Shown: in pieces, positions 9,472 through 11,113 of the stretch
Numbering within the stretch: the stretch's first letter is position 1
Layout of the letters: every line of letters begins with the position of its first letter
DNA from: Brachybacterium sp.
GTDB taxonomy: Bacteria > Actinomycetota > Actinomycetes > Actinomycetales > Dermabacteraceae
Direction of reading: 5' to 3'
NCBI GenBank assembly: GCA_030451965.1
Contig: JAKDNE010000072.1
Coordinates: forward strand, 1-11,113
DNA: 11,113 bases
Made by a program: the position numbers and the translations under genes
Notes under the pieces: model-generated
What the model was told of the DNA's origin: nothing
What the model saw: only the letters and a program-made list of their open reading frames with translations
Database searches by the model: none

Positions 9472-9485
9472 GCTAAACGGTTTAC
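9472..9485. promoter_or_regulatory. LacI-type operator-like site O1
   Basis: GCTAAACGGTTTAC matches site O3 at 11 of 14 positions in the same register. The right half (GTTTAC) is clean and the left half is degenerate. TAAACGGTTTA (9474-9484) is also a perfect odd-centred palindrome. The site lies 75 nt upstream of the transporter operon's start codon and just downstream of a possible -10 element, where a bound repressor would block transcription. Confidence 0.6.
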
Positions 9486-9488
9486 AGG

Positions 9489-9494
9489 ACTGTA
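9489..9494 (-). promoter_or_regulatory. Possible -10 element of the transporter operon
   Basis: Read on the - strand this is TACAGT, which fits TAnnnT. It sits between operator-like sites O1 and O2. No good -35 hexamer is seen 16-18 nt upstream, so this is only a candidate. Confidence 0.3.
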
Positions 9495-9504
9495 GCACCT
9501 GCCG

Positions 9505-9518
9505 GTGAATCGCTTCAC
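9505..9518. promoter_or_regulatory. LacI-type operator-like site O2
   Basis: GTGAATCGCTTCAC is a palindrome centred on CG with 6 of 7 base pairs matching. It has the same layout as O3. Its centre is 33 bp from that of O1, about three helical turns. Confidence 0.65.
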
Positions 9519-9588
9519 ATGAGGGCCTGTCGTGGATGCCGACGCCCTCGGGTCCTCGGCGCGGGAGCGATCGATGCGCTACGCTCCC

Positions 9589-9602
9589 GTAAAACGCTTT
9601 AC
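9589..9602. promoter_or_regulatory. LacI-type operator-like site O3
   Basis: GTAAAACGCTTTAC is a palindrome centred on CG with 6 of 7 base pairs matching, the best of the set. Its centre is 84 bp from O2, eight turns at 10.5 bp per turn. It lies 98 nt before the oxidoreductase start. A TAnnnT hexamer (TACGCT, 9580-9585) just before it could be a weak -10 on the + strand, but no -35 supports it. Confidence 0.7.
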
Positions 9603-9699
9603 ATCGTGGCTGGGCATAGCAGCCGTGCCACGCTCAAGGAATCGCTGTCACCGCTGACGTGCGATCGGCACGGCGAAGCAGCCCTCAGGAAGGAACCCC

Positions 9700-10872
9700 A
9701 TGGAAGACCTCAGGATCGGCGTCATCGGTTTCGGTGCCCGCCACTACCTCGCCATCCACGCCCACCAGCCGGGGGAGGGATCCGCGATCACCGTCGTGGC
9801 CGATCCCGGTGAGCGCGGGAAGGCGAACGCCCGGGAGGCGTTCGGCGAGGACATCCCGACCGTCGATACCGTCCAGGAGCTGCTGACCCACCACGAGGTC
9901 GACGCGGTGATGATCCTGACCCCGGACTTCGCCCATGCCGCGGTCGCACTGCAGACCCTCGAGGCCGGGATTCCGACGTTCTGCGAGAAGCCGATGGCGA
10001 TCGGGGTCGAGGACACCGATGCGATGCTGGCGCTGGCGAAGGAGAAGCGGGCGCGGCTGTACATCGGTCACAACATGCGGCACATGCCGGTGGTGCGGCA
10101 GATGAAAGACATTGTCGATTCGGGCCGGATCGGTCGGGTGCGGGCGATCTGGTGCCGACACTTCGTGGGCGCCGGCGGCGACTTCTACTTCAAGGACTGG
10201 CACGCCGAGCGGGCGAAGTCGACGAGCCTGCTGCTGCAGAAGGGCGCCCACGACATCGACGTGATCCACTGGCTGGCCGGCGGCTACACCCGCCGTGTCT
10301 CCGGCATCGGGGACCTCGCCGTCTACGGCGACGTCACCGATCGGCGCGACAACTCCGATCGCCAGATGCGTGACTGGTACGACGCGGACATCTGGCCGCC
10401 CACCGCCCAGAAGGAGCTGAACCCCGTCATCGACGTCGAGGACATCTCGATGATCAACATGACGTTGGACAACGGTGTGCTGGCCTCCTATCAGCAGTGC
10501 CACTTCACCCCGGACTACTTCCGCAACTACACGGTGATCGGGGACGCCGGCCGGATCGAGAACATGGGAGACGGCAGCGGGGACCAGATCCATATCTGGG
10601 AGTCCCGCCGCTCCGGCCCCGGTCGGCCCGACGCCGTCGAGGTGATCGCCCGCGCCGACGGCGGTCACGGCGGCGCCGATCCCAGCCTGGTCGCCGAGTT
10701 CTTGGCCTTCGTGCGCCATGGCGGCGTCACCGATGTCTCCGCCGTCGCCGCCCGCGAGGCCGTGGCCACCGGGGTGTACGGCGCGGAGTCGATCCGCAGC
10801 GGCGGGATGCCGTACGACGTCCCGGCCGTGCCCGACGCCCTGCGCCGCTACTTCGACGAGGGCCAGCCCTGA
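9700..10872 (+). CDS. Gfo/Idh/MocA-family NAD(P)-dependent oxidoreductase
   Basis: Members oxidise or reduce sugars, inositols and related compounds using NAD(P) in the cytoplasm. The 390-aa protein starts with a Rossmann fold (RIGVIGFGARH, 5-15) and has the conserved CEKPMA motif (95-100), in which K97 is the usual catalytic lysine. The C-terminal alpha/beta domain contains KGAHDIDVIHWL (181-192), matching the family's His/Asp active-site segment; H184 is the likely catalytic His. The residue four before it is Gln180, where inositol dehydrogenases have Asp, so inositol is not the obvious substrate. ATG 9700 is supported by AGGAAGGAA at 9687-9695. It is transcribed away from the transporter operon and shares its operator-bearing region. 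It therefore probably handles the imported sugar or a derivative, for example as a hexose or keto-glycoside dehydrogenase; this is inference. Family is firm, substrate unknown. Confidence 0.9.
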   Translation: MEDLRIGVIGFGARHYLAIHAHQPGEGSAITVVADPGERGKANAREAFGEDIPTVDTVQELLTHHEVDAVMILTPDFAHAAVALQTLEAGIPTFCEKPMAIGVEDTDAMLALAKEKRARLYIGHNMRHMPVVRQMKDIVDSGRIGRVRAIWCRHFVGAGGDFYFKDWHAERAKSTSLLLQKGAHDIDVIHWLAGGYTRRVSGIGDLAVYGDVTDRRDNSDRQMRDWYDADIWPPTAQKELNPVIDVEDISMINMTLDNGVLASYQQCHFTPDYFRNYTVIGDAGRIENMGDGSGDQIHIWESRRSGPGRPDAVEVIARADGGHGGADPSLVAEFLAFVRHGGVTDVSAVAAREAVATGVYGAESIRSGGMPYDVPAVPDALRRYFDEGQP

Positions 10873-10879
10873 ACCGGAC

Positions 10880-10907
10880 GCCCCCTCGCGGTCGGTCGCG
10901 GCGGGGC
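10880..10907 (+). terminator. Hairpin after the oxidoreductase, likely terminator
   Basis: Bases 10880-10891 pair with 10896-10907: GCCCC with GGGGC at the base, one C/C mismatch, then TCGCGG with TCGCGG's partner strand including two G/T pairs, closed by a TCGG loop. It begins 8 nt after the stop codon. There is no T-run. A competing 5-bp hairpin, GGCTC (10905-10909) with GAGCC (10913-10917), overlaps its end. Confidence 0.55.
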
Positions 10908-10916
10908 TCGAGGAGC

Positions 10917-10951
10917 CTACCGACTACCGACTACCGACTACCGACTGCTGA
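10917..10951. repeat. 7-bp tandem repeat, CTACCGA x4 plus one degenerate copy
   Basis: Four exact copies of CTACCGA cover 10917-10944, followed by CTGCTGA at 10945-10951, which differs at two positions. It lies in the 111-nt gap between two convergent genes. It may be a slippage-prone microsatellite; no function is evident. Confidence 0.85.
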
Positions 10952-10983
10952 CCGCGGGCCGCCGCCATGCGGGGGATCGGTGA

Positions 10984-11113
10984 TCAGAGGGCGGACGAGT
11001 CGGCCGCCGCCGGCGTGCCGCGCTCGTACCGGAACCACTTGTCGGTGACGGCCAGCTCGGGATCGATGCCTATCGGGCCCGCGTAGACCAGGCACATGCC
11101 GAGCACGTCGCCG
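10984..11113 (-). CDS. C-terminal fragment of an unrecognised gene, cut by the window edge
   Basis: An open - strand frame enters from the right edge and ends at TGA 10986-10984, giving the last 42 codons. The segment includes LGMCLVYAGPIGIDPELAVT and then DKWFRYERGT. It looks like real coding sequence: compact, mixed composition, and G or C in nearly every third position, with a low-complexity Ala-rich tail. I do not recognise the family. It converges on the oxidoreductase and could belong to the same sugar locus, but nothing in the fragment proves that. Confidence 0.55.
   Translation of the reverse strand, partial: GDVLGMCLVYAGPIGIDPELAVTDKWFRYERGTPAAADSSAL

Larger units (their letters stand above)
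9398..9699. other. Divergent intergenic regulatory region (transporter operon / oxidoreductase)
   Basis: These 302 nt hold no convincing gene. They contain the transporter operon's leader with its GGAGG at 9402-9406 (- strand), three LacI-type operator-like palindromes (9472-9485, 9505-9518, 9589-9602), a possible - strand -10 element (9489-9494), and the oxidoreductase leader with ribosome binding site AGGAAGGAA at 9687-9695. The oxidoreductase leader from 9603 to 9686 shows nothing I can name. Confidence 0.7.

Noticed and set aside
9519..9812. 97-codon + strand open frame across the divergent region into the oxidoreductase
   Set aside because: It runs through operator O3 and overlaps the oxidoreductase out of frame; Arg-rich, no ribosome binding site.

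Overview
The window is very GC-rich DNA with tightly packed, translationally coupled genes and a strong preference for G or C in third codon positions. This points to a high-GC Gram-positive actinobacterium. The protein styles (lipobox signal peptides with twin arginines, a GH35 enzyme without a signal peptide) would fit the Micrococcales, perhaps something like Brachybacterium, but that genus guess is from general impression only.

Layout, left to right. (1) A lipoprotein serpin on the + strand (146-1495), followed by a nested hairpin. (2) A cytoplasmic GH35 beta-galactosidase on the + strand (1614-3515), with a LacI-type operator-like palindrome just upstream of its ribosome binding site. 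(3) A perfect hairpin between two convergent genes (3542-3579). (4) A five-gene ABC-transporter operon of the peptide/nickel/oligosaccharide (Opp/Dpp) class on the - strand. Read from its promoter side near 9490 the order is permease B, permease C, ATPase D, ATPase F, family-5 substrate-binding lipoprotein. The genes overlap by 4 nt or are 1 nt apart throughout. (5) A 302-nt divergent intergenic region (9398-9699) with three related LacI-type operator-like palindromes. (6) A Gfo/Idh/MocA-family NAD(P)-dependent oxidoreductase on the + strand (9700-10872), followed by a hairpin and a short 7-bp tandem repeat. (7) The C-terminal 42 codons of an unrecognised gene on the - strand, cut by the right edge.

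Best reading of the whole: from the transporter to the oxidoreductase, plus the beta-galactosidase, this is a carbohydrate-utilisation locus. An Opp/Dpp-type transporter probably imports a beta-galactose-containing oligosaccharide or glycoside. GH35 cleaves terminal beta-galactose in the cytoplasm, and the Gfo/Idh enzyme acts on a sugar or sugar derivative. Four 14-bp palindromes of the form G-T-R-A-A-n-C-G-n-T-T-Y-A-C (with deviations) lie before all three transcription units, suggesting one LacI-family regulator, whose gene is not in the window. The substrate is an inference. The serpin has no copy of the palindrome upstream and may be an unrelated neighbour. I see no RNA gene, mobile element or CRISPR array, and no clearly new defence or biosynthetic system. 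The most notable items are the shared operator set, the membrane-anchored bacterial serpin, and the probable sugar use of a 'peptide-type' transporter.
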